A model generated the notes under the pieces. That model had not been told where the DNA came from. It made no database searches and saw only the letters and a list, made by a program, of their open reading frames with translations. From positions 1 through 38,825 of the IMG/VR virus record IMGVR_UViG_3300049846_000735: 38,825 bases of DNA, one strand, 5' to 3'. A program made the position numbers and the translations under genes. Every line of letters starts with the position of its first letter. Within the stretch, counting starts at the first letter, position 1. Below, piece after piece: positions 12,983 to 22,176 of the stretch. The DNA comes from a virus.

Positions 12983-15706
12983 TTAGATATATCTATAAGG
13001 CTTGCCTTCATCTGGAAAGCCAATCAGGTCAACCACTTCCAAGTTTGTTGGAACAAAGCCAAGGCTTAGATCAACATTGATGGTGTTTCCAACAATAGAA
13101 TCCACCACACGTTCCACACTGTCCACTGAATAGTTGAAGTTGTGAACACGAACCACTGAACCAACAAAGAACTTTCCAACATCACCAGGTGCAACATCAA
13201 AAGAAGTGGTGGAATTTCCAACCACAATTGGCACCTGTGGATCAAGGAAGGCATGAAGAAGCTTCCAGGTTGCCTGAACATTTTGATCAGTCCCTTGGTC
13301 ATATAAAGGTGCTTCAATGATCATTCCAGAAGTTGGTGGAATTGAAAGTGGTGGATCAACTTCCATTTGATAGTCATCTGTGTCACTAAACTTCACCAAT
13401 GTGGTATTTTCAACAAAGGTCCAATCAAGGTTTCTGACCATGATGGTTTCACCAATGTAGTCACGCCACTTGTCTTTTTCTTTTCTTGGTGCAGTTGTTG
13501 AAAATGAATCAATCACTTTGATTCTGTTTGTTGTGGAACCAACACCAACAATTGTGCTTGGTGCAATGATTGAATATCTTCCATCAAGCGCAAAGTTTGT
13601 GGACAATAAATCCAAAGAAACACTGCCATCACGAATTGAAAGTGATTTGTTCTGAACTTCATAAAGCTTTGGTTCAAATTCACGGCTTCCACGACTAATG
13701 TCAGAAATCTGAAGATCAGGTGAACCAAAAACAACCACATCACCAACTTCAATTGCAAAACCAACTTTTCCAAATACCTTTACACCTGGAATCTTTTCAG
13801 CTGCAAACTGGTATCTTTCAAGCAGCCTTCTGCTGTTGATTCTTAGAAGTGTGTCTGTTTCACCATTGTCACGAAGTCCATCTGAATCAATGACCATTGG
13901 TTTGTTTCCAAAGTTCTTGATTCTATTTTGTGAATCAGCTGAATATCTTGTGTTACCTTTCAAGAACTTATCTTCAACAACATCTTTTTCATACCTGTAT
14001 ATTACAGCATTGTAGAAATTTTGATCTGCTGATCTTTCAGGCACAAGGCCACTTGGCTTCACAACATTTTCTTCATCTAAGAAGACAATGTTCTGATCTG
14101 CAATTGGTGGAACTGTGATTGAAATTGAAGACTTTGATTTTCTTGGCAATGAATAAAAACCACTTGGATAGTATATTTGCTGTGGCAAAAATTCTTCACC
14201 ATTGATGGTGTCTTTCAAATAAAACTTATAGTCAGCCAAATTTGAATTGAATCTTGTTTGCAAATCTTCATGTCTTGCAACATCCACATCTTCTGGTGTC
14301 ATTCCCAAACCATCAGACAAAACATTGTATTTGGATATGAATTCACACTGTGCTGGTGAATCAAGTTCATCATTGAAGTCATAGTCAACTTCAATCCATG
14401 AACCAAATTCATTCTTATCCATAGCAATAATTGGAAGCATGGAAACATCATTTCCTGATGTTGAATCTGTGATGTTGATGAAGTCACCAATAACAGGTCC
14501 ACGCTTTTCAGTTATGTCATAATAGTTGAAAAAGATCACACCACGTCTTGATTCTGTTTCTGAAATTTTATTGAACTGCTGAACAGATTCTGTGCACCAA
14601 ATTTGATCACCACCAGAAAGCATCAGCTTCAAAGCAAGATCAATGCACGAACCTTCAAGCTTATAGAATGAAGTCACATCTTCACCAAGATCATGAAGTT
14701 CTGCAACTGTGTCTAAAGAACCACGTGTGCATCCTGTGAAGCTTGTGCTTGTCATACCTGTAAACTGGATAACTTCATCACCAATTTGAATGAAGCTTTC
14801 AAGTGTTCCAGAATCAGATGGCAAGAAGAAACCTTCTGTTGATGTCACATTGATTGTTGAATCAAGTGCCATTGGAACAGTGGCTTGAAGAACCTGGACT
14901 GTTGCTGATTGTCCATCAAGAATTTTCAATGAAATTCTTGCCATTGCAGCTGCACTTTCTTCAAGTGCATTTCTTATCTGTGAAGCTTTTGAAACACCAC
15001 TTTCAATGGCCACACTGATTGCATCACCAACAACTGTAACAATTTCACTTCCAGCTGTGGCACCAGAAGTGTATGCAATTGAAACCGTTCCACTGTAGTC
15101 AGTTCTTTGTTGATATTGAATTGACTGAACAATGGCTGATTTATAGTGTGCCATTGAAGTCAGATTTGTTTTTGCCTGAACAAAAACCTTTTGTCTTTTC
15201 TGTCTTTCAGGTGAAGCAATTGTCAGCTTTACGCTTGCAGGAAGTGCTGCAACTTTGCTGATGATTCCCCTATGAAAAAGAATGGAATCTTCAGGGTGTG
15301 CACCACCTTTAAAATTAAGATAGCATTTGCACTTCACACCAATGATTTCATCCAGAACAATCCCTGGCGAAATAAGTCTGGTCAATTCCTGGTTTCTATC
15401 AATGATGTCCAGATCAAAAGTTGTGATTGATTGTGTGCTTCCCCTGTCAGGAATAAGCTGTTGAGTCAATTGGCTTGATGAAGAACCAAGTGAAATGTAG
15501 TCACGTGAATGTTCATCAACAATCATTCCACCATAGAACAAACCTTCCATTCCATAGAAAATTCCGTCTTCACCATATCTGCAAAATTTTTCAATATCCA
15601 ATGCACCATAAATTTCAGGCACACCATCAATTTCAAGTATGATGTTTGGTGTTAGGTTTCTTTGTGAAACAAGAAGTTCAGCTGTTGCTGAAAGATTAAC
15701 TGCCAT
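12983..15706 (-). CDS. Large tail-tip / baseplate hub-like protein
   Basis: A 907-residue protein. The N-terminal 180 residues are beta-rich and open with LTPNIILEIDGVPEIYGA, as seen in the first domain of many siphovirus tail proteins. The middle includes an IQIGDEVIQFTGMTSTSFTGCTRG segment (about 320-345), a motif found in tail-tip proteins. The C-terminal part is long and beta-rich. Size and place suggest the central tail-tip protein that contacts the cell. The ATG at 15706 overlaps the lipoprotein stop by 11 bases with GGTG upstream; a GTG nine bases earlier is an alternative. Confidence 0.6.
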   Translation of the reverse strand: MAVNLSATAELLVSQRNLTPNIILEIDGVPEIYGALDIEKFCRYGEDGIFYGMEGLFYGGMIVDEHSRDYISLGSSSSQLTQQLIPDRGSTQSITTFDLDIIDRNQELTRLISPGIVLDEIIGVKCKCYLNFKGGAHPEDSILFHRGIISKVAALPASVKLTIASPERQKRQKVFVQAKTNLTSMAHYKSAIVQSIQYQQRTDYSGTVSIAYTSGATAGSEIVTVVGDAISVAIESGVSKASQIRNALEESAAAMARISLKILDGQSATVQVLQATVPMALDSTINVTSTEGFFLPSDSGTLESFIQIGDEVIQFTGMTSTSFTGCTRGSLDTVAELHDLGEDVTSFYKLEGSCIDLALKLMLSGGDQIWCTESVQQFNKISETESRRGVIFFNYYDITEKRGPVIGDFINITDSTSGNDVSMLPIIAMDKNEFGSWIEVDYDFNDELDSPAQCEFISKYNVLSDGLGMTPEDVDVARHEDLQTRFNSNLADYKFYLKDTINGEEFLPQQIYYPSGFYSLPRKSKSSISITVPPIADQNIVFLDEENVVKPSGLVPERSADQNFYNAVIYRYEKDVVEDKFLKGNTRYSADSQNRIKNFGNKPMVIDSDGLRDNGETDTLLRINSRRLLERYQFAAEKIPGVKVFGKVGFAIEVGDVVVFGSPDLQISDISRGSREFEPKLYEVQNKSLSIRDGSVSLDLLSTNFALDGRYSIIAPSTIVGVGSTTNRIKVIDSFSTTAPRKEKDKWRDYIGETIMVRNLDWTFVENTTLVKFSDTDDYQMEVDPPLSIPPTSGMIIEAPLYDQGTDQNVQATWKLLHAFLDPQVPIVVGNSTTSFDVAPGDVGKFFVGSVVRVHNFNYSVDSVERVVDSIVGNTINVDLSLGFVPTNLEVVDLIGFPDEGKPYRYI

Positions 15707-16034
15707 TTGAATCACCAGGAAATGGTGGAAGTTCAGTGTCTTTAATTTCTTTCTGACAAGCTTTCAATTCTGCAAATTTGATTTTAACTTTGTTCACCCA
15801 TTCAGCAATTTTTGCTTCTGTTGCTGGTGACTGACAAAAATATCCATTCAAACCATCAAGTGAATTTTTAGTTTCACCTTCTGTCCAAATGAAATTTGCT
15901 GGATCAGTCAGCTTGAATTCAGTTGTCTTTTGTTCTTTGGTGTTTACATACCACTTTGTGATGAAAGGGAATGCTGGCATTTTACCACAACCAACACTAA
16001 GGCTTGCCAATAGTATTAAGAAAATTGTTCGCAT
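15696..16034 (-). CDS. Small lipoprotein, candidate outer spanin
   Basis: A 112-residue protein with a signal sequence (residues 1-15) ending in SLSVGC; Cys16 is the likely lipid site. Two further Cys lie at about 71 and 96. AGAAGGTGCAAG precedes the ATG at 16034. Its start lies inside the preceding gene (15997-16224), the overlapping arrangement typical of Rz/Rz1 spanin pairs, and its end overlaps the tail-tip gene. It is longer than most Rz1 proteins and not Pro-rich, so a spanin role is only plausible. Confidence 0.55.
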   Translation of the reverse strand: MRTIFLILLASLSVGCGKMPAFPFITKWYVNTKEQKTTEFKLTDPANFIWTEGETKNSLDGLNGYFCQSPATEAKIAEWVNKVKIKFAELKACQKEIKDTELPPFPGDSNGS

Positions 16035-16224
16035 CTTGCACCTTCTGTGGATGTGGTTTGTCTGAAGCCGATGATTCTTCAATCTTTTCAACCCTGACTT
16101 CATCTTTCTTTTCTATTTTTTTAAATGTGAAAAGATCGGAAACCCATTTTGCAAGCATGGTCCACAGTTTATTCACTTCAATTGAAATAATTTTAGCAAG
16201 TAAAGCTGTCAACCATGCTGGCAT
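15997..16224 (-). CDS. Small membrane-associated protein, lysis candidate
   Basis: A 75-residue protein. Residues 3-33 (WLTALLAKIISIEVNKLWTM and onward) form an amphipathic or membrane helix, followed by a charged Lys/Glu tail. It overlaps the lipoprotein gene by 38 bases in another frame and begins seven bases after the preceding gene, with GTAGG upstream. Could be a small holin or inner spanin partner; neither is proven. Confidence 0.5.
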   Translation of the reverse strand: MPAWLTALLAKIISIEVNKLWTMLAKWVSDLFTFKKIEKKDEVRVEKIEESSASDKPHPQKVQDANNFLNTIGKP

Positions 16225-16231
16225 TTGAAAC

Positions 16232-16405
16232 CTACTTTGAAGCTAATGCTTTAAGTTGTGCAACCAACATATCGTCAATTGGTGTGTTTGTTTCCTTGGC
16301 TTTCTTTTCAAGATAAGGAATCACTTTCAAAAGCGCTAAGTCTTTCATAAGTGCTTCTTCATCAACGTGCTTTCCTACTATTTGCATCACTGACATTTCT
16401 TCCAT
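16232..16405 (-). CDS. Hypothetical 57-residue protein
   Basis: A short frame between two longer genes, preceded by AAAGGGGAACAAA, the late-gene ribosome-binding motif, which is the main reason to call it. The product is acidic at the start and helical (EEMSVMQIVGKHVDEEAL, then PYLEKKAKE), with no membrane segment. Function unknown. Confidence 0.6.
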   Translation of the reverse strand: MEEMSVMQIVGKHVDEEALMKDLALLKVIPYLEKKAKETNTPIDDMLVAQLKALASK

Positions 16406-16419
16406 TTTGTTCCCCTTTT

Positions 16420-16647
16420 CTATTTGGTTAGGTTTTTCAATTGTCCCTTCACTTCACCAAGTCCATCAAGTATTTTCTTCAGGTCTTGATCATAAGTGTC
16501 TTGTCTGTTTTGCAGCGTGGTGATTGCTTGTGCCTGTGCCTTCTGGTCTGCATACATGACCACCAAACCAACAACAGGTGGTGTGGCCAATGTGCCTACA
16601 CCAATGATGAATCCAACTGTGATCTTAGTTTTTTCACTGATTCCCAT
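16420..16647 (-). CDS. Membrane protein with coiled-coil tail, spanin- or holin-like
   Basis: A 75-residue protein with a short cytoplasmic start, one membrane span (about residues 10-32, VGFIIGVGTLATPPVVGLVV) and a charged, heptad-like C terminus (about 38-73). This shape fits an inner spanin or a small XhlA-like membrane protein. The ATG at 16647 overlaps the preceding gene by 14 bases, and AAGG lies eight bases upstream; a TTG six bases earlier is less likely. Confidence 0.55.
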   Translation of the reverse strand: MGISEKTKITVGFIIGVGTLATPPVVGLVVMYADQKAQAQAITTLQNRQDTYDQDLKKILDGLGEVKGQLKNLTK

Positions 16648-17191
16648 ATCCAAGGCCTTTGATGAAGTCGATCACTTCTTCTTTTTCATCTGATGTGTAC
16701 TTATCAGTTTGAAGACCTTGCAATACAGCCAAGGCTGTCAAAATTGAACCATCCTGAAGCAAAGCCCTGATCATCATCAAAGACTGATCAGACATCAATG
16801 CCTGAAGACCTGAAAAGTCTAATTGCTTTCTAAGGTTCACAGCTTTGATTTTGGCAATGACTTTTCTTCCATTGGCCTGATCCATTTCAGCATCTGCAAT
16901 GATTTTTTCTTCAGCAAGTTCTGCACTGATGTCAGAAAATTGAACATTATAAGTTGCAGGAAAAAAATATTCATAAACATTGTTTCCATCTGAATCAACA
17001 TACTTAAGCCTTTCATCAGTTGACTGACTTGAATCTTCATCTGTGAATTCACTTGGTTCAAGCCATCTGTCAGGCTTTCCAAAATTCCATTTGTTTGATT
17101 CAACCCAAGCTTCAGCAAGTTCTTGTGTTTCATGAGTGGAAGCATTTGTGGTGATTCCAAGTTGTTTGTTTTTTACTGCTGCCTTGATCAT
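16634..17191 (-). CDS. Hypothetical protein after the fibre genes
   Basis: A 185-residue protein with an acidic N-terminal half and a helical C-terminal half (about 110-180). It follows the largest fibre gene by five bases. Genes in this place often encode fibre assembly chaperones, and the helical tail would fit, but no such family is recognised. Confidence 0.45.
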   Translation of the reverse strand: MIKAAVKNKQLGITTNASTHETQELAEAWVESNKWNFGKPDRWLEPSEFTDEDSSQSTDERLKYVDSDGNNVYEYFFPATYNVQFSDISAELAEEKIIADAEMDQANGRKVIAKIKAVNLRKQLDFSGLQALMSDQSLMMIRALLQDGSILTALAVLQGLQTDKYTSDEKEEVIDFIKGLGYGNQ

Positions 17192-17196
17192 GTTGT

Positions 17197-19242
17197 TTAC
17201 TCCAATGTTAGTTCAATTTTAACAAAAGCACCTGATGCTGCAAGACTTCTTGCTGAAGATTCATTTTGGTAAACCCTGACATCAACATAGTCCCCTGCAT
17301 TCATTTCAATTTCACACAAGCCCTGAAGGACTGGCTGATTGAAAGCACCACCAGCTTCAGTTCTATGAAAATCAATAACTGTTGAAGATGATCCATTTTT
17401 GAAAAGTTCAATATAACAGTCACCAGTTGTTGTGAATGTTCCTGCTGCAAATGTTACCATTGAATTGATCGTCAAAAATCCATATCTTTGTGCAGTGAAT
17501 TTCCAAGAACCACCAGTTGTCACAGAACCATGGGTGTCATAAACCTTCTGGTTAAAATCAACAATTGTGCTTGAAGCATTTGGAATGCTTTGTCCAGCTG
17601 TTGCAATGTATCTTGCTTTGATTTTTTCAGAAGCTGCAATCTGTGAAGGTCCTAAGTCTAATTTCACTGACATACTTGTGTAGTAAGCATCAGCACCATC
17701 ACCATAGATTGTCAGTGTACTGACAGAATTGTTTCCAGTTCCAAAAATATACAATTCTAGATAGTCACCAACATTCAAATAAAGTGAAGTGACCAAAATT
17801 AAATTTGAAGCAATGCCAGAAACACCAACGTATGATTGTCCACGGGCAATTTCTGAACCGTTCTTTGTCAAAAACAATCTATATTCTGATCCAGCAATAA
17901 TGTTTGCACCTTGCAAAGCTGCCCTTGCATTGATGCTATACATTCCAGAAAACTTTGCTTCATATCTTGTCAGGCCGGAATTAAAAGAACCATGACTGTC
18001 AATTGGTGCATAGTTGATATTTATTTTTGCTGAACTTCCATTGATAGCAATTCCAGTTTGTGAAGAATTCATTGCCATGATTGTGCTGATTTGTCTGGTG
18101 ATTGCATCACTGCTTAAAAGCTGTGAACTTGACCATCCAACAATAGGAACTTTAAAAATTAGTGTAGAATCATCAGCACTTGCCCATGTCTGTGGAACAG
18201 CCTGTGTCCATACAGAAGCAGTTTCACCAATCACATGAACACTGGTTGCTGTTGCAAAAACAACAGTTCCAACATGATAACCAGTTCCAAAATCAGAAGT
18301 CATTGCTGAACCAAATGCCTGAATATCATTTGTTGTTGAAGACAGTTTGCTTGTGTCAATAGAGTAACCTGAAGGCAAATTCACTGAAAACACTGCTGCA
18401 TTTGGACCACCACCAGAAAGTCCAACACGTGCTTGGATTTCCATAGAGTCACCGACTCGTCGCCATTTTCCAGAATAAAAAGTGTTCGTTGTCCAATTTC
18501 CTGTTGGCGTATAGCTGACCCAATCAGTTGCAACACTTCCATAAAGTTTTGCCTGTGGTCCAAAACACAAATCATCAATCTTCATCAAATAGTTTTGTGT
18601 TGAAGTTGAAGCTGTGTGAAAGATCAATCTGATTGTTGAACAGTTATATGGAACCTGAACTTCACAAAAGAATCTGTCACTTGTAAGTGTGTGCTTTTTT
18701 ATTTTGAAAGGAACTGGTTCAAGCAACTGTGAATTTGTGACATCATAAAAATAAATGATTTGATCATCATCAGCATAGTCTGTTGAAACAGCATAGTTCA
18801 TTGTGAAGGCAAGAACTTTTCCACGGTCTGAAACATCAAGTGCAAAATCAATTGATTTTCCCTGGCCCTGCAAATTGGTTGAACCAACCTTATCCAGAAT
18901 TAAAGAATTGTCACCAGAAAGTGGACTTGGTGAAACAATCAATGACAAGCTTCCAGAAGGTGATCCACCAGTTCCATCAACAGGCAATGCACCAGCTGCA
19001 TCAGCATAGGCATTGAAACCATCAGTTGTGTTTCCACGGAATTGATTGAAAGAAAAATAATTCTTTCCACCACCAGAACCCCCACCAATGTCACCATCAG
19101 TGATGGCATCTTTTAAGGTTTTATTTAAGCTGTTGGCTGTGACATAAATCTTGTCATCATTGGGAAGGCTGGCATCAGTTGCACCAGCAGATGCAAGTTC
19201 AGCAGAACTTTTGATGTCTTCATTTTGGATTTTCCCTGCCAT
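17197..19242 (-). CDS. Tail fibre with two C1q-like C-terminal domains
   Basis: A 681-residue protein. Residues about 30-55 (KIYVTANSLNKTLKDAITDG) match the start of the next fibre protein and probably attach it to the virion. A beta-rich jelly-roll region follows. The last 280 residues read as two copies of a C1q/TNF-like domain: both have a GxYSIN/FLTIN strand, a kNGS turn and a NAGDYVDVRV or NVGDYLELYI strand. Such domains bind receptors and trimerise. It is the most likely host-recognition protein. AGGGGAAATTT precedes the ATG. Confidence 0.65.
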   Translation of the reverse strand: MAGKIQNEDIKSSAELASAGATDASLPNDDKIYVTANSLNKTLKDAITDGDIGGGSGGGKNYFSFNQFRGNTTDGFNAYADAAGALPVDGTGGSPSGSLSLIVSPSPLSGDNSLILDKVGSTNLQGQGKSIDFALDVSDRGKVLAFTMNYAVSTDYADDDQIIYFYDVTNSQLLEPVPFKIKKHTLTSDRFFCEVQVPYNCSTIRLIFHTASTSTQNYLMKIDDLCFGPQAKLYGSVATDWVSYTPTGNWTTNTFYSGKWRRVGDSMEIQARVGLSGGGPNAAVFSVNLPSGYSIDTSKLSSTTNDIQAFGSAMTSDFGTGYHVGTVVFATATSVHVIGETASVWTQAVPQTWASADDSTLIFKVPIVGWSSSQLLSSDAITRQISTIMAMNSSQTGIAINGSSAKININYAPIDSHGSFNSGLTRYEAKFSGMYSINARAALQGANIIAGSEYRLFLTKNGSEIARGQSYVGVSGIASNLILVTSLYLNVGDYLELYIFGTGNNSVSTLTIYGDGADAYYTSMSVKLDLGPSQIAASEKIKARYIATAGQSIPNASSTIVDFNQKVYDTHGSVTTGGSWKFTAQRYGFLTINSMVTFAAGTFTTTGDCYIELFKNGSSSTVIDFHRTEAGGAFNQPVLQGLCEIEMNAGDYVDVRVYQNESSARSLAASGAFVKIELTLE

Positions 19243-19291
19243 AAATTTCCCCTATTTATTTATATTAACCAATGAATTTTGTTTGTCATCA

Positions 19292-20188
19292 CTAAACCCT
19301 TGAACCACCGAATGCATACCAGTGATAGAATTCATCAACGTCAAACCCTAAAGATGGACTTGCAGCAGTTGCAGTCCTATCAACTTTAAGCTGAAATCCA
19401 GTCAAATTTGAACCAGTTGGAATGTTTGTTGTGTGTGTTCCTAGACTTGTCCATGCTGAACCAGTCCAAAAAAAGAATTCAGCACTGGTGTTGCTTTTCA
19501 CCTTGCACCAAAGACAATACCAGGTGTTTGCACTAAGTGCTTGTGAAGTGTTGGTTGTGGTTCTTGTTCCACCTTGTGCTGTCACAAGTTGAAGGTTTGC
19601 ACCATTCACTGCACGGTTGTATGAAAAATAAATTCCATCAGTTGCGTGACCATTGCTGTCAAAAGCATTGTTGTCATTCAAACCCAATGTGACAACAAAA
19701 TCTTCTGTTGCAGTTGCAAGTGTTGGAACCCTAAAAATAACTTCAAAATTGTGTTCTGCTGAACCACCTGGTGCAATTGCTGTGCTTCTTAGCGAAATTG
19801 CAGAACGTGTTGATGCAGCTGTGGTTCTTAAAGCAATCACACCCACGTGTGATGAATCACCATTTGATGCAGATGCAGTTCCAACAGCTGTCCAACCAAG
19901 TTGTCCAGTTCCAGCAGGGCTGTCAAAGTCATCAAACTTCACACCACCATATCGAAAATCAGGTGTTCCAAATGGAATCCACCTTTTTCCAACAAACATA
20001 TATTCAATTTTATGATCAGTGTTCCACCATCTGGCAGCATCAGAAGCTGTGGCTGCTGCTGTTTCCATTTGTGCAGTTGTTCCATAACTTAAGTCAGTAG
20101 TGGCCACACCGATGTTTCCATCGGTGATAGCCTGTTGTAAATCTTTAGAAAGACTTGCTATGTAAACAAGATCAGCACGAACTTCCAT
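19292..20188 (-). CDS. Tail fibre-like protein with jelly-roll domain
   Basis: A 298-residue protein. The N-terminal YIASLSKDLQQAITDGNIG (about 9-27) matches the shared fibre motif of the 681-residue protein. Residues about 90-290 look like a laminin-G/concanavalin-like sandwich (NTWYCLWCKVKSNTSAEFFFWTG). It probably joins the tail through the shared motif. AGGGGAATAA precedes the ATG. Confidence 0.55.
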   Translation of the reverse strand: MEVRADLVYIASLSKDLQQAITDGNIGVATTDLSYGTTAQMETAAATASDAARWWNTDHKIEYMFVGKRWIPFGTPDFRYGGVKFDDFDSPAGTGQLGWTAVGTASASNGDSSHVGVIALRTTAASTRSAISLRSTAIAPGGSAEHNFEVIFRVPTLATATEDFVVTLGLNDNNAFDSNGHATDGIYFSYNRAVNGANLQLVTAQGGTRTTTNTSQALSANTWYCLWCKVKSNTSAEFFFWTGSAWTSLGTHTTNIPTGSNLTGFQLKVDRTATAASPSLGFDVDEFYHWYAFGGSRV

Positions 20189-20197
20189 TTATTCCCC

Positions 20198-20659
20198 TTA
20201 GTATTGGTATTGGAAATAAAGAACATCACCAACAACAAGTTCAGAAACTCCACCAGTTGCCAATGGCGTTCCAAAGGTCACGCGTGTGTTTCCACCAGTT
20301 CCACCAGTCAGTGAAATTGTATAGTCAACAGTTTCACCTTGGATCAAACCACTGATCATCAAGCTAAGGCTTGAAGCTTTGATTGGATGTGCAAGATCAA
20401 TATATTGATTTGTGATGTCACCAGAAATCAAAGTCAGTTTTTCTTTGTTCCAAGTTGGTGGTGTGATTGCATTGATCTGTCCTTGGATTCCAGATGTTAC
20501 ACCATCCAAATATCCAAATTCAGTATTTGAAACTGAACCTGCACCGATCTTTGCAGCATCAATTCCAGTTGCAACCTTTGCATCAGTTACAGCACCAGCT
20601 GCAATTTTTGCTGTTGTGACATTTAAGTCCTTTATAAATCTAGTTTCTACTTGTGACAT
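20198..20659 (-). CDS. Short tail fibre-associated protein
   Basis: A 153-residue protein with an N-terminal repetitive part (AAGAVTDAKVATGIDAAKIG and similar) typical of phage fibre shafts, and a beta domain (about 70-153) ending in VVGDVLYFQYQY. That ending matches the last part of the upstream 492-residue protein (TVGDVLRVHYHT), so the two share a domain. AGGGGAATCATC precedes the ATG. Confidence 0.55.
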   Translation of the reverse strand: MSQVETRFIKDLNVTTAKIAAGAVTDAKVATGIDAAKIGAGSVSNTEFGYLDGVTSGIQGQINAITPPTWNKEKLTLISGDITNQYIDLAHPIKASSLSLMISGLIQGETVDYTISLTGGTGGNTRVTFGTPLATGGVSELVVGDVLYFQYQY

Positions 20660-20686
20660 GATGATTCCCCTTTGATGTTAAATTCT

Positions 20687-22165
20687 TTAAGTATGATAGT
20701 GCACCCTAAGCACATCACCAACAGTTAAAAATCCAGCAAGCGTATATCCAGACCAGATCAATTCATTTCCCGTGATGGTGTAGTCAACATTGTAGTGCTG
20801 TGATGTTCCACCAATCAGATCAACCAAAACAGTTGCTGGAAGAACTGGTGTGAATCCAAGAACAAGTTTTCCTGCTATAATTTCAGGATTTGTCACTGAT
20901 CTGAATTCAGTTTTTGGTGTGTATGTTTGTGCAGCACCTGTTGCACCAGAATAGTAAACATAAACATTCTGGCCTGTTGCTGGAATATATCCAGATTGAA
21001 ATTCAATTGAATTTGAAATCAGTTGCCATCCATCTTTTGGAATGATCAATCCATCCACAGTCACAATGATGTTGTCAGGTCCAATTGCAGTTTGTGCAAG
21101 TGGTCCAAATGTATCGTTCACACCATCAACAGTTCCTGTTGGTGTTTCTTGATATGCAGTGGCACCTGATCCACCACCACCAACCAAGCGCCATCTGCTT
21201 GAATTTGTGTCACGAACAAGCAAACAAATTGATCCAGATTTGAAAACAAAATCTTGGCCTGTGCCTGTTTGAATATCAGTTGAAATTGCATTTTGATTTT
21301 TGATTGTTAGATCAGCGCCAGTGCCATTGATTGCAAAAAAGATTCTTGAATCAGCAGCTGCTGAAAATCCAGCTATGGAAGTCAGCCCTGCATTTGTGAA
21401 CTTAATAATCATTTTTGATGGTGATGTCACAACCTGGTCTGCACCAGATGTTGTTGAATCAATTGCTATGTCACCAGAAAAAGTTCCCTGGTCAACAATT
21501 CCAGATGTGAATGTTTTAAGTCCTGTCAGTATTTGTGCAAATGCTGCTGTGATGATTTCAGATTCTGCACCAAGATCACCAACTTTAAATTTTGAAGCAA
21601 GTGCATTTTCATATGCAATAGAACCATCAGTTCCTGTTCTTTCAACAGTTATTCCTGCACCTTCAGAACTTGCATCATCACCACCCTTGTTCACAGTGAT
21701 GTTTTGATCTTCGACTTCAAGATCAGCAGTTGAAAGAGTGGTTGTGTTTCCAAGAACAGTCAAATCACCATTGATAGTCACATCATCAGTGAATGTCTTA
21801 TCACCAGCCAATGATTGTGTTCCAATAGAAACAACACCAGGTGAAACAGCTGTTGCTTCTTGAATTTCTAAAACTTGGCCAGTCAAAATTGCAGCTTCAG
21901 GTGAACCAGTATTTCCAATTGGTGCAAGCGTCAAATCACCAGTGTTGGTTCCAGAAAGATTGTTTCCAAGAATATCACCACCAACATTCAGGTTCTTTTC
22001 AATTCCAACACCACCTTCAACAACCACTGCACCAGTGTCTTTGTCTGTGGATTCAGTTGGATTTGTGAAAGCAACTTCACCAGCAGCAGAAGTGTTCTGT
22101 GTTCGAGACATCAGCTTGCTGTTCGTATATGCTGCATTGACTGGTTTGTTATTCTCAATTGCCAT
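20687..22165 (-). CDS. Tail fibre or tail-associated structural protein
   Basis: A 492-residue protein. It contains TGAVVVEGGVGIEKNLNVGG (about 45-64), a motif widespread in phage fibres, a beta-repeat middle, and two C-terminal beta domains. The last (about 420-492) resembles the end of the next protein. It is the first gene after the distal tail protein. AGGGGAACACAGC precedes the ATG. Confidence 0.55.
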   Translation of the reverse strand: MAIENNKPVNAAYTNSKLMSRTQNTSAAGEVAFTNPTESTDKDTGAVVVEGGVGIEKNLNVGGDILGNNLSGTNTGDLTLAPIGNTGSPEAAILTGQVLEIQEATAVSPGVVSIGTQSLAGDKTFTDDVTINGDLTVLGNTTTLSTADLEVEDQNITVNKGGDDASSEGAGITVERTGTDGSIAYENALASKFKVGDLGAESEIITAAFAQILTGLKTFTSGIVDQGTFSGDIAIDSTTSGADQVVTSPSKMIIKFTNAGLTSIAGFSAAADSRIFFAINGTGADLTIKNQNAISTDIQTGTGQDFVFKSGSICLLVRDTNSSRWRLVGGGGSGATAYQETPTGTVDGVNDTFGPLAQTAIGPDNIIVTVDGLIIPKDGWQLISNSIEFQSGYIPATGQNVYVYYSGATGAAQTYTPKTEFRSVTNPEIIAGKLVLGFTPVLPATVLVDLIGGTSQHYNVDYTITGNELIWSGYTLAGFLTVGDVLRVHYHT

Positions 22166-22176
22166 GCTGTGTTCCC

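Noticed and set aside
19653-20355. Plus-strand frames of up to 120 codons opposite the fibre genes
   Set aside because: They mirror the strong codon bias of the minus genes, have Gln/His/Ser-rich products and no start signals.
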